Shown here: positions 20,370 through 26,711 of the stretch, in pieces
Layout: each line of letters begins with the position of its first letter
How positions within the stretch are numbered: the stretch's first letter is position 1
DNA from: a virus
DNA length: 64,000 nt
Virus record (IMG/VR): IMGVR_UViG_3300041809_000801
Span: 1-64,000 of that record
Reading direction: 5' to 3' (one strand)
Translations under genes and position numbers: made by a program
Notes under the pieces: model-generated
Database searches by the model: none
What the model was told of the DNA's origin: nothing
What the model saw: only the letters and a program-made list of their open reading frames with translations

Positions 20370-20834
20370 TTCAAGCGTGGCAACAAACTCCTCGCGGGCC
20401 TGCTGCTTGATGGCGGGACGCATCATTTCGATGGTCTCCATAACCTTCGCCTGAGTAAGCCGGTCGGATTCGGCTTGCTTGGCAGCGAAGAAATCATTGA
20501 CAGACTTCTCCCACCGAGTAACCTCGGCTTTGAAGTACGTCTGTACAGCGTCCTTGACGAGGCTTTCGATGATGGCTTTAGCCTCGGGTGGGAACTTGTA
20601 CGTGCTGGTGATGCTCTTGTTGAATTCGGCGATGGACTTATTGATAGTAGCTTGCATCTCCGACTCAAACTTGTCGAGTGAGATTTTCTGTGCCTTGCGC
20701 TTGAGTTCCTCGGCAATCTTTTCGATAGCCATGGTCTGAAGCTTAATACGAACTTCCGGCTCTTCGTCAAGAATCTTACGAAGCGTTGCGGTGCGAACGA
20801 GAAGTTCAACGGGTGCGATTGTTGTCGTAGACAT
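20346..20834 (-). CDS. Coiled-coil protein, unknown
   Basis: The 162-residue product is almost wholly helical with long heptad-like stretches (LDKFESEMQATINKSIAEFN, AKQAESDRLTQAKVMETIEM). A GGGAGAG ribosome site precedes the ATG. It lies two bases after the gene at 20836 and is in the same leftward operon as the PTH2-like gene. It may be a scaffold or DNA-organising protein, but no motif decides. Confidence 0.75.
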   Translation of the reverse strand: MSTTTIAPVELLVRTATLRKILDEEPEVRIKLQTMAIEKIAEELKRKAQKISLDKFESEMQATINKSIAEFNKSITSTYKFPPEAKAIIESLVKDAVQTYFKAEVTRWEKSVNDFFAAKQAESDRLTQAKVMETIEMMRPAIKQQAREEFVATLEAVQGVKA

Positions 20835-20835
20835 A

Positions 20836-21354
20836 TTACTCTCCCTTCCGTGAGAACGTCGTGATAACCATGGACTGAGCCGGTGAGGTCTTCTGCTCGT
20901 CCGCCTTCTGGCCCTTCATCGTGAACTTGAGGTTGCGGCCATCGTACTTGTTCTTGACACCGCTGAACGTGTGTGGCGATGGTGACTGAGCATCGAGCCA
21001 CACATCCCAGTTAACGACCACTGGAAGATTTTCATCCATGGCCTTGTAAATGGTGTACTCCCAATCGGGGTACTTTTCCTTCCAGTACACCATGTCCTTG
21101 TTCGCCCACGTCCAAGCGTCGAGATTGTAGTAGGTGCTCGACCAGTAGAGAAACGTGCGGTTGGGCTCAACACCGAGGCTTAACGAATTCTCAACCGGAC
21201 CGTAAAGCTGGTCGTCGTTCGGCTTCTTGATGAGGATGATGTATCCGGCCTTAGCAACCTCCATGAGGCGGTTGTTCCGTGCCACGTCCTCGTCAGTAGC
21301 GACAAGGGGCTCCTGCGGCTCGATGAGACGCACAACTTCATTAGGCTGCTGCAT
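20836..21354 (-). CDS. Unknown protein
   Basis: The 172-residue protein has a Trp/Tyr-rich middle (RTFLYWSSTYYNLDAWTWAN, VYWKEKYPDWEYTIYKAM) and a basic C-terminus (NKYDGRNLKFTMKGQKADEQ). The pattern suggests an alpha/beta domain. A GGAGG ribosome site lies in the 3' end of the PTH2-like gene, which it overlaps by 14 nt. No recognised family. Confidence 0.7.
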   Translation of the reverse strand: MQQPNEVVRLIEPQEPLVATDEDVARNNRLMEVAKAGYIILIKKPNDDQLYGPVENSLSLGVEPNRTFLYWSSTYYNLDAWTWANKDMVYWKEKYPDWEYTIYKAMDENLPVVVNWDVWLDAQSPSPHTFSGVKNKYDGRNLKFTMKGQKADEQKTSPAQSMVITTFSRKGE

Positions 21355-21685
21355 AGCAAACCTCCGGCGACCAGAGGCGATAGGTGCCCATGGCTTTGCG
21401 CTGCTTTTTGTTTTGGATTGGGTAGGTGGAGACCGCCGTCAAGCCGAGGTCATTGTCAGGCTCATAGAAAGCCTCGTAGTCAATGCCATAGCGTTGGAGC
21501 CGTTCAATGACGGCCTCAAGTTCTGACTTGTCGGGAACTCCGATAAGAACGACCGATGGAGTCTCGGTGCGTTCGGAAAGGCGGGATGCCATCTCAAAGG
21601 TGGCGTGGTTGGACTGCACGATTTGTTGAGCGAGACTGATGTCAGTCCGCACGAAAACGAAAGTGTGGTTGCTTACCTAGTGCAT
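21341..21685 (-). CDS. Peptidyl-tRNA hydrolase (PTH2)-like protein with in-frame TAG at codon 3
   Basis: PTH2 enzymes cleave peptidyl-tRNA to recycle tRNAs. The pattern HTFVFVRTDISLAQQIVQSN, HATFEMASRL, VVLIGVPDKSEL and FYEPDNDLGLTAVST fits a short phage PTH2-like protein (first strand, Gln/His helix, FxEPD strand, TA). The only ATG with a ribosome site (AGAAGG, 21683-21685) is followed by CAC and then TAG (21677-21679), after which the frame runs on to the stop at 21341. The alternative GTG at 21652 would delete the first beta strand. Readthrough by the CUA tRNA at 17917 would give an intact 113-residue protein. A sigma70-like promoter (21742-21771) lies upstream. Confidence 0.75.
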
Positions 21686-21741
21686 TTTCCTTCTCCTCAT
21701 TACTGGATTTGGTAGTTCTCGGATTTCTCCGACTTGCGCTT

Positions 21742-21771
21742 ACTCTACACGGAAGAGTCGCCGGTTGTCAA
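21742..21771 (-). promoter_or_regulatory. Sigma70-like promoter
   Basis: TTGACA, 18 nt, TAGAGT on the minus strand, upstream of the PTH2-like operon. It differs from the CTAGCC-type promoters and fits the host vegetative consensus. Confidence 0.55.
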
Positions 21772-21783
21772 GAAAATTTTTCA

Positions 21784-21806
21784 GGGGCGGTCTGTCAACC
21801 CGCCCC
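21784..21806 (-). terminator. Rho-independent-like terminator
   Basis: GGGGCGG/CCGCCCC with a 9-nt loop is followed on the minus strand by TGAAAAATTTT. It lies after the membrane-protein gene at 21825 and before the sigma70-like promoter, so it separates two operons. Confidence 0.7.
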
Positions 21807-21824
21807 CAGTTTTGGATGATGAAG

Positions 21825-22007
21825 CTACGCCGCATCTCGTTTCCGGGGATGTCCAACGTTGTTCACGCAGACCTCCACTTCCCCTGTCGGGTCTTCTTCC
21901 AACAGCTTAATGAGTTCCTTGATACCACGATTGTACCCAAGCCTGTCTGCCATAAACAAACAGGCTACGAACAACACAATGAACGCAATGACTATCAATA
22001 CGCTCAT
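21825..22007 (-). CDS. Small single-pass membrane protein
   Basis: MSVLIVIAFIVLFVACLFMA is a membrane helix, followed by a basic turn (DRLGYNRGIKELIK) and a soluble tail to 60 residues ending in RKRDAA. The ribosome site GGGGGTGAAGG is inside the 67-bp repeat shared with 20303-20369. A phage-type promoter (22061-22091) lies upstream. It ends in TAG. Function unknown. Confidence 0.75.
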   Translation of the reverse strand: MSVLIVIAFIVLFVACLFMADRLGYNRGIKELIKLLEEDPTGEVEVCVNNVGHPRKRDAA

Positions 22008-22027
22008 GCCTTCACCCCCTGAACAGC
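21961..22027 (-). repeat. 67-bp direct repeat, copy 2
   Basis: Identical to 20303-20369. This copy contains the ribosome site and first 47 bases of the intact small membrane-protein gene. Confidence 0.95.
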
Positions 22028-22060
22028 CCATCGTGCGGCTGGTCTTCCGCGTACAACCAT

Positions 22061-22091
22061 ATAATACACGGGGGTGGCAAGTTTTGGCTAC
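22061..22091 (-). promoter_or_regulatory. Phage-type promoter
   Basis: GTAGCC, AAAAC, then after 19 nt TATTAT on the minus strand, preceding the membrane-protein gene at 22007. It overlaps the stop codon of the upstream gene (TAG at 22088). Confidence 0.6.
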
Positions 22092-22306
22092 ATTTTTTTC
22101 AACAAATCGTTTTTTCTTTTGAGAACCTCAGAAGCGTAAAGCGCGGCCCACTGCAAGTCACGCTCTGTGAGTCCAACTCCTTCAACATCCACGTGGATAC
22201 TGCCGAGAGGCATATCCTGTCGCAAATGAATGATGTGCTCGACGCCTTCTTTGGTGTTGCCATCCAGCCAGACCTGAGTAACACCCGTCCAGCCGTTGCC
22301 ATCCAT
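22088..22306 (-). CDS. Small protein, unknown
   Basis: From MDGNGWTGVTQVWLDGNTKE the product is 72 residues: a short beta-rich start, then a helical LTERDLQWAALYASEVLKRK. A longer frame begins further upstream in sequence that looks non-coding, so the internal ATG is preferred; the ribosome site is weak. It ends in TAG. No family recognised. Confidence 0.55.
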   Translation of the reverse strand: MDGNGWTGVTQVWLDGNTKEGVEHIIHLRQDMPLGSIHVDVEGVGLTERDLQWAALYASEVLKRKNDLLKKM

Positions 22307-22354
22307 GATACATCTCAGGGTCAAAACAAGTACAACGCATTCTACCCTCAATTC

Positions 22355-22442
22355 GGTACGCTGGGCAGGGCCTCTCCTGCGACCTCCCCATTACCAATGG
22401 GTGCTCTTGGCTTTTACCTCTCCCTCCGGAGTCGTGGGTACC
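22355..22442 (-). other. Possible tRNA-like or structured relic
   Basis: GGTAC/GTACC ends enclose an arm CCCAT TGGTAA TGGG closely resembling the anticodon arm of tRNA-Thr copy 1 followed by AGGTCGCAGG, with GCAGG/CCTGC at the T-arm position. A full cloverleaf with TTCRA loop cannot be drawn. This 181-nt stretch (22307-22487) has no gene. Confidence 0.3.
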
Positions 22443-22487
22443 CCCCTCGTCCGTCCCTTGAGGCGTAATTCTGAGCTACCAGCGAGA

Positions 22488-22886
22488 TTAAACTTTGTTG
22501 AACTCCCCTCCATCATACATCACGGCGAAAGCCAAAGCACCACGAAGTTCAGTATACTCTTCGTCAGTACCAAGGTTGAACTCTCGCATCACTTTATTTT
22601 TGACGTAGGCTTCCACCTTGTTGTATTTGAGCCCGTCGATGAAAGCCTTCACAGATTTCAAGAAGGGATACCGCTTGCGTTTTTCTACAATGCAATCAAC
22701 GATGGCTTCGGCGTCCCTTTGATAGCATCCGCATACCTCGCAGGGTGCGGGGTCCCCCGGTCCGCTGAAACGAAAGACTTGAACCTCAGAGCCACAGTGA
22801 CATTTTACTGTAGCGTAGCCCTCTTGCAGAGTGTCGTACTCCGCCCTTGACATCGTGACTTCGGAACCGTCCTCAGACCACTTCAT
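22488..22886 (-). CDS. Zinc-ribbon protein, unknown
   Basis: The 132-residue product has TVKCHCGSEVQVFRFSG then APCEVCGCYQRD, a CxC...CxxC zinc ribbon near the N-terminus, followed by a charged helical region (IVEKRKRYPFLKSVKAFIDG). AAGGAG precedes the ATG, which overlaps the end of the gene at 22873. A small regulatory or nucleic-acid-binding protein is plausible, not shown. Confidence 0.7.
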   Translation of the reverse strand: MKWSEDGSEVTMSRAEYDTLQEGYATVKCHCGSEVQVFRFSGPGDPAPCEVCGCYQRDAEAIVDCIVEKRKRYPFLKSVKAFIDGLKYNKVEAYVKNKVMREFNLGTDEEYTELRGALAFAVMYDGGEFNKV

Positions 22887-23013
22887 CTTTTGACTCCTTG
22901 GTCTCGGTCAAATCTACGCGAAAATATGTGGCCTCATCCTCCGTCCAATGCACAGACATGGACGGGTAGTGAGAATTCTCAAGTCGCGTTCTTGTTCCAA
23001 CTCTACGAGACAT
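22873..23013 (-). CDS. Very small protein, unknown
   Basis: The 46-residue frame MSRRVGTRTRLENSHYPSMS ends in the acidic TETKESKDEVV and overlaps the next gene by 14 nt, typical of phage gene packing. It starts 22 nt after the tmRNA terminator hairpin. The ribosome site is poor (GGGCG). Confidence 0.5.
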   Translation of the reverse strand: MSRRVGTRTRLENSHYPSMSVHWTEDEATYFRVDLTETKESKDEVV

Positions 23014-23034
23014 ATTGACGCCCAAAAATCGGTA

Positions 23035-23055
23035 GGGGTCGCTTTTGGCGACCCC
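23035..23055 (-). terminator. Terminator of the tmRNA
   Basis: GGGGTCGC/GCGACCCC with loop CAAAA, followed on the minus strand by TACCGATTTTT. Confidence 0.75.
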
Positions 23056-23326
23056 ATCCTAGTGAACTATTCTTTCACAGAGTCAGCCCACGAACTCCGA
23101 GTAGCTGGTTATTAAGCAGCCGCTGCAAGTGCCATTGGTTCGGCAGATGTTATTTTTCCCACCATATAACGGATAGCGAGAGAACGAGTTGTTGACGGCT
23201 TCCTTCCAAAACATCTGTCGAAATCTTGGCGGGCCCATAGATTTTATTGGTGGACCCGGTGGGAATCAAACCCACGTCCAAATGCTGGTTAGAACGTCTT
23301 CAGCCTCTTGCGAAGCACACAACCAT
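23056..23326 (-). ncRNA. ssrA: Circularly permuted (two-piece) tmRNA
   Basis: tmRNA rescues stalled ribosomes and tags the nascent peptide. Here the acceptor piece comes first: 23248 to about 23326, ending in a T arm GTGGG TTTGATT CCCAC, CGGGTCC and ACCA. After only 11 nt the coding piece starts at 23236 with GGGCCCG, which pairs with CGGGTCC (one G-U), followed by GATTTCGACAG, a hallmark of tmRNA 5' ends. The tag reading frame ends GCACTTGCAGCGGCTGCT then TAATAA (stops 23109-23114). If translation resumes at GCC (23142-23144) the tag is AEPMALAAAA. A pseudoknot-like CAGC...GCTG region and the terminator follow. A normal, unpermuted tmRNA would have the order reversed. Confidence 0.85.
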
Positions 23327-23332
23327 ATACCA

Positions 23333-23361
23333 ATAATACCCGTAGTCGGGAAATTCTGCAA
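23333..23361 (-). promoter_or_regulatory. Promoter of the tmRNA
   Basis: TTGCAG, 17 nt, TATTAT (preceded by GGG) on the minus strand; a start about 7 nt later coincides with the beginning of the acceptor piece. Confidence 0.55.
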
Positions 23362-23364
23362 GAG

Positions 23365-23730
23365 CTACGTGCGTGCAATATTCTGAGGAAAGTACGTTTT
23401 CATCAATTGCGTTCCAGTCGTCATCGCCGGGTCGTAGGGGTAATCAATCCAAAGTCCAGTCCATTCGCCTTCCTTATTCTCATGAAGGCACCAGCGGCAA
23501 CCCAACACTGGGGAATCTGGTCTGCCGTTACACCAGACGTGGTGATACGGGCGGGGCGGGGGAGTGAGTGCTTCTCCGGTGAAGGCAACTCTTTGACAGG
23601 CTACGAGGATTCCACACTCGCACACCATCGACACTGACTTAAGCTTCTCCTGTTCCAACTCTGGACGCAGGATTCGCTCATGACATTTTGGGCACAACCC
23701 AATCCAGACGATTCGTGTCCTTCTATCCAT
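23365..23730 (-). CDS. Zinc-binding protein, unknown
   Basis: The 121-residue protein has GLCPKCHERI, MVCECGILV and later WCNGRPDSPVLGCRWCLHEN, i.e. several CxxC/CxC pairs for one or two zinc ions, and a Trp/Tyr-rich C-terminus. It is in the same frame as the upstream membrane-protein gene, separated only by TAG and three codons. It also ends in TAG. Both amber codons are potential targets of the CUA tRNA. Function unknown. Confidence 0.7.
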   Translation of the reverse strand: MDRRTRIVWIGLCPKCHERILRPELEQEKLKSVSMVCECGILVACQRVAFTGEALTPPPRPYHHVWCNGRPDSPVLGCRWCLHENKEGEWTGLWIDYPYDPAMTTGTQLMKTYFPQNIART

Positions 23731-23739
23731 ACAACAATA

Positions 23740-23988
23740 CTACTCCTCTTTTTTCACTTCTGTTCCGTGAACAAATGCCCGGTGCATAGACACCAACTGT
23801 ACAAGCGGCCAAATGAGAATAGTGAAGAATGAGTATAGGTGGATGACGAATCCAAACGCCGGGTCTTGGTCTATCCTTTGTCGATAATCAATCTCGATGA
23901 TTGCCTGATTCACACGCCATGAGAGCCACATCCCGAGGAGCCAAATGACCAGAGCAACGTACCAGCCAAACAAAGGTATAGTCATCAT
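23740..23988 (-). CDS. Small two-helix membrane protein
   Basis: MMTIPLFGWYVALVIWLLGM is one membrane helix and FVIHLYSFFTILIWPLVQLV the second, with a short basic loop between (RQRIDQD) in the 82-residue product. The ATG overlaps the stop of the ADP-ribosyltransferase-like gene (ATGA-type). Its stop is TAG, in frame with the next gene; readthrough would add a zinc-binding domain to the membrane anchor. Confidence 0.75.
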   Translation of the reverse strand: MMTIPLFGWYVALVIWLLGMWLSWRVNQAIIEIDYRQRIDQDPAFGFVIHLYSFFTILIWPLVQLVSMHRAFVHGTEVKKEE

Positions 23989-24788
23989 AGAAAGTCCACA
24001 TCCACATCCTGTACGTTCATATCAGTACCACCCCTCTGCCATTTGACGTGGAGACGCCATTTAGCTCCCGGCTTAATCCAAGTTGCTGCTGCGGGAAATT
24101 CTTCCAACATGTGTTCAATGTTCTCACGCTTCATGATGACGCCCTTCATCCCGTCAGACTTTCTGCGAACCTTAGCCCCAACCTCACCGGGCTTCGCGAG
24201 AGAAGCACTGATTTCATAAATGCGATTCGGATCGTAAACACAAATCTGGTCGCCATCGAGCAGTTTGCGAATTCCCTGTCCCTTGTACCACACCGCATTC
24301 CACTTAGACTTCAATACTGCCGTTAGCCTCTTTGTAGCCTCAACTCGATTCTTTTTTGCCAAGTCAGGCTCATATCCATTCTTTATCCACCACTGCATCA
24401 TCGTATTCGGAGCGCCGAAATTGATAGTCTCGTAGTTGGGAATGTCCAAGTAGTACGTTCTAATCCCGGCTCCGCCGAAGTTGAATTCCTTGGCGATGGC
24501 TTTCTTGGTGGTGAAGTATACTCCGTACCCTAGATGATGTACGGGGGCAGGTACGTGGGGGTGCTTTGTACTATAGTCTTGGTATCCAGAGTAGCCATTC
24601 TGAATATCCCCCGAGCCTTCCTCACCCTCGAATATCTTGAAACCCTCGCGGTCGATGACCTCACGGCGGTCATTTGTGGTGCCGTGGTAAACCGGACCGA
24701 AGTAACCACGGTCTTGTGCTTCCTGCAAGCTGATGACATGGCTGCTGGGAAGAGCGACTTTTGATAGGAACCCTGACTTAAATTTCAT
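23985..24788 (-). CDS. ADP-ribosyltransferase-like protein
   Basis: From MKFKSGFLSKV the protein has 267 residues. VYHGTTNDRREVI (His about 35), then LGYGVYFTTKKAIAKEF (Tyr about 88-91) form the H-Y part of the ADP-ribosyltransferase fold of the PARP/diphtheria-toxin class; a Glu in the third motif is not assigned. Such enzymes transfer ADP-ribose from NAD+ to protein or nucleic acid. T4 packages the related Alt and injects it. The N-terminal MKFKSGFLSKV resembles the starts of the next upstream genes, possibly a capsid-targeting peptide. The NAD+ salvage genes at the left end could sustain it. Assignment from motifs only. Confidence 0.7.
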   Translation of the reverse strand: MKFKSGFLSKVALPSSHVISLQEAQDRGYFGPVYHGTTNDRREVIDREGFKIFEGEEGSGDIQNGYSGYQDYSTKHPHVPAPVHHLGYGVYFTTKKAIAKEFNFGGAGIRTYYLDIPNYETINFGAPNTMMQWWIKNGYEPDLAKKNRVEATKRLTAVLKSKWNAVWYKGQGIRKLLDGDQICVYDPNRIYEISASLAKPGEVGAKVRRKSDGMKGVIMKRENIEHMLEEFPAAATWIKPGAKWRLHVKWQRGGTDMNVQDVDVDFL

Positions 24789-24920
24789 CTGTCCCCCTTC
24801 CAAACTTCACGAAATTTGGGCTTCAACGCTTCAATGTTCCCACTCACGGTCAACGTTCCATACGTACTCAAAGTATCCTCCCACGAATTCGGTTCAGGGT
24901 CGCGAGGCTGTAAACTTCAT
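24785..24920 (-). CDS. Possible short protein requiring +1 frameshift at CCC-TGA
   Basis: ATG overlaps the upstream stop (TAATG) and opens MKFTASRP, then TGA. In the +1 frame the sequence continues EPNSWEDTLSTYGTLTVSGN and on to FREVWKGDR, and its stop overlaps the ATG of the next gene (AGATGA). The total length, 136 nt, is 45 codons plus one base. CCC-TGA (24894-24899) is a typical +1 slippage sequence. The start MKFTAS resembles the N-termini of the neighbours. A sequencing indel would give the same picture. Confidence 0.45.
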
Positions 24921-26299
24921 TAGACCCTCGCAACGATCATCTGACCTTGGACTTCAGCATCGCCGAATACCTGCTGTACTTCTTCGAGGTAAGTCTTGAT
25001 GGGGCGGTTTTCTTGCCAACCATTACAAGTCGGGCCGGAGCACTCGCCCCTGCCGCGATAACACATGACGTAAACGAAGCCACCCGGCTTGACAAGCCCC
25101 CTCACTTTTCGCATGACCTGTTTGCGAATCTCAGGCTCCTTAATGACGTTCAACACATTAGCAATCGTTGCAGTGTCGGCTTTCCGCTTCTTCAACTTGT
25201 GCATGATGTCCTTGTTGTGCTCCGCCGCACGATTATATGGGTCAAACACGAGGTTGGTGACACCTTTGCCTTTTAAGAACTCAACCGCGTTATCGAATCG
25301 GCCACCGCCGTAATCAAGGTTCACCGTTTTCGGTTGCCACTCTACGCGATTGAACACCGCAGGAAGCTGATTCACAGAAGTGCGCTCCGAGGTATACTCC
25401 TGCTTGGGTCTTTCAGCAGCGACGTGTTGCTCCACCGGAACGTACGCAAAATCAGGTGAAATGCGGATGATGTCCTTCTTCGGGGGCTCCTTGCCTTCAG
25501 GCACGAGCGACAACTCATACCACTCTGCCCCCAGCACAACGGGGTCTGCTCCAGTGTTTCGAGCAACTTCCTGAGGAGTGTACCAACCCTGATATGCTCT
25601 CTTCTTTTTCTTGAGTTGCGATTCAAGGTATTCTTTCTCTTCGGTGAGGTCATCCATCCAGAGTGGCTCCCCGAACTTCTCCATATACAACCTCAGATTG
25701 AGACTACTTGGAACGGCGTGCTGATTGATGAAGTCAAGACGGGCTTGTATGTCTGCTCTCCGCTCGTCTGCCTTGCTGGGCTTGTCAGATTTCGGGCGTG
25801 GCGGACGCGGTTTGGACTCCTTCTTGGTGGGGTTGACAAGGTTCTTCGTGAGACCAGCAAAAGTGTTGGGTGCCATGATTTCCCAACTCTCTTCAGGAGT
25901 CAGAATGTAGACATCCATGTCTTCAAACCCCATACGGAGCCGCTTCTTCGCTCGATGGTTGCCGTCGATGAGGATGTAATTGGTTGATTGTTCAGGAAAT
26001 GATTTTGACGGTTTGAAGGTGATGACGGCTACGATACCCGGCTTGTTCTCATCTACCTCATCAACATGCTCCTTCTTCAACCCTACGTTGAGCATACTGA
26101 ATGTCCCGGTCTCTTCTTCTCTCTTATCCTGCTCTATTGAACCAACAAAAGCTTCGAGGAATTTCTTGGGGGCCTTCTGTGATGGGCGTGGGTGGGCAGC
26201 GATTATTTGCTCCGCTTTCTCAATGTCGAACACCATACCGACATAAGTGAAGAGTTCGCCCTCCCACGCTTTTTTGAGAAGCTTCGATGTGAAAGCCAT
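24920..26299 (-). CDS. ParB-like domain fused to a SAM methyltransferase-like domain
   Basis: The 459-residue protein begins MAFTSKLLKKAWEG. Residues about 75-150 contain VAVITF...YILIDGNHRAKKRLRMG, the DGxHR motif of ParB/sulfiredoxin-like domains. A charged, proline- and lysine-rich linker follows. From about 330, TVNLDYGGGRFDNAVEFLKG and VTNLVFDPYNRAAE look like SAM-binding motifs I and II of a class I methyltransferase, and CYRGRGECSGPTCNGW is Cys-rich. ParB-like plus methyltransferase fusions occur in phages and mobile elements, where they often modify DNA. The target here is unknown. A GAGAGGAAG ribosome site precedes the ATG. Confidence 0.75.
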   Translation of the reverse strand: MAFTSKLLKKAWEGELFTYVGMVFDIEKAEQIIAAHPRPSQKAPKKFLEAFVGSIEQDKREEETGTFSMLNVGLKKEHVDEVDENKPGIVAVITFKPSKSFPEQSTNYILIDGNHRAKKRLRMGFEDMDVYILTPEESWEIMAPNTFAGLTKNLVNPTKKESKPRPPRPKSDKPSKADERRADIQARLDFINQHAVPSSLNLRLYMEKFGEPLWMDDLTEEKEYLESQLKKKKRAYQGWYTPQEVARNTGADPVVLGAEWYELSLVPEGKEPPKKDIIRISPDFAYVPVEQHVAAERPKQEYTSERTSVNQLPAVFNRVEWQPKTVNLDYGGGRFDNAVEFLKGKGVTNLVFDPYNRAAEHNKDIMHKLKKRKADTATIANVLNVIKEPEIRKQVMRKVRGLVKPGGFVYVMCYRGRGECSGPTCNGWQENRPIKTYLEEVQQVFGDAEVQGQMIVARV

Positions 26300-26301
26300 G
26301 A

Positions 26302-26709
26302 TTACTTCCTCTCATAGTTGTGGTAGCCCACAACCACCCCGCCAACATTCTTCAGTGCAAATTGTTTGACTCTATCCGCGTCAAAAGACTCACAAGAAAA
26401 AACGTTGATGAACACCTTATTGAGTTCGTCAATTGCATGGATAGTGATACTGCTGGAGTGCAAGAACTGAATACAGCTTATCCCGTCTATTTTGGGCTTC
26501 TCAGGATGAGCATGGAGGTCTTTCTTCTCCCCGCCCCATGTGTACATCGGTCCCCGAATCATGCCAATCTCATCGCATAAGGTCTCTGCGAACTGCCGCA
26601 CCGTCTTCAGTTGAAAGAACTCGTCGGGGACATCGTGTATGTCCAGTACAGTTTCCTGTCCATAGTTTTCCTCGCGAACTTTCCTAAGCAACTTAGATTC
26701 AAACGGCAT
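26302..26709 (-). CDS. S-adenosylmethionine decarboxylase-like (SpeD-like) protein
   Basis: The 135-residue protein has ISCIQFLHSSSITIHAIDEL then NKVFINVFSCESFD, which resembles the pyruvoyl SpeD core (self-cleaving Ser in HSS, catalytic His, then DIFTC-type strand). The usual E-S cleavage pair is not obvious. It would decarboxylate SAM for polyamine synthesis if active. It begins MPFESKLLRKVREE, similar to neighbouring genes, which argues for packaging in the virion. The family guess is tentative. Confidence 0.5.
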   Translation of the reverse strand: MPFESKLLRKVREENYGQETVLDIHDVPDEFFQLKTVRQFAETLCDEIGMIRGPMYTWGGEKKDLHAHPEKPKIDGISCIQFLHSSSITIHAIDELNKVFINVFSCESFDADRVKQFALKNVGGVVVGYHNYERK

Positions 26710-26711
26710 AT

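Noticed and set aside
23365-23367. TAG after the zinc protein as a readthrough site
   Set aside because: The frame beyond it runs straight into the tmRNA acceptor piece, so extension is unlikely to be functional.
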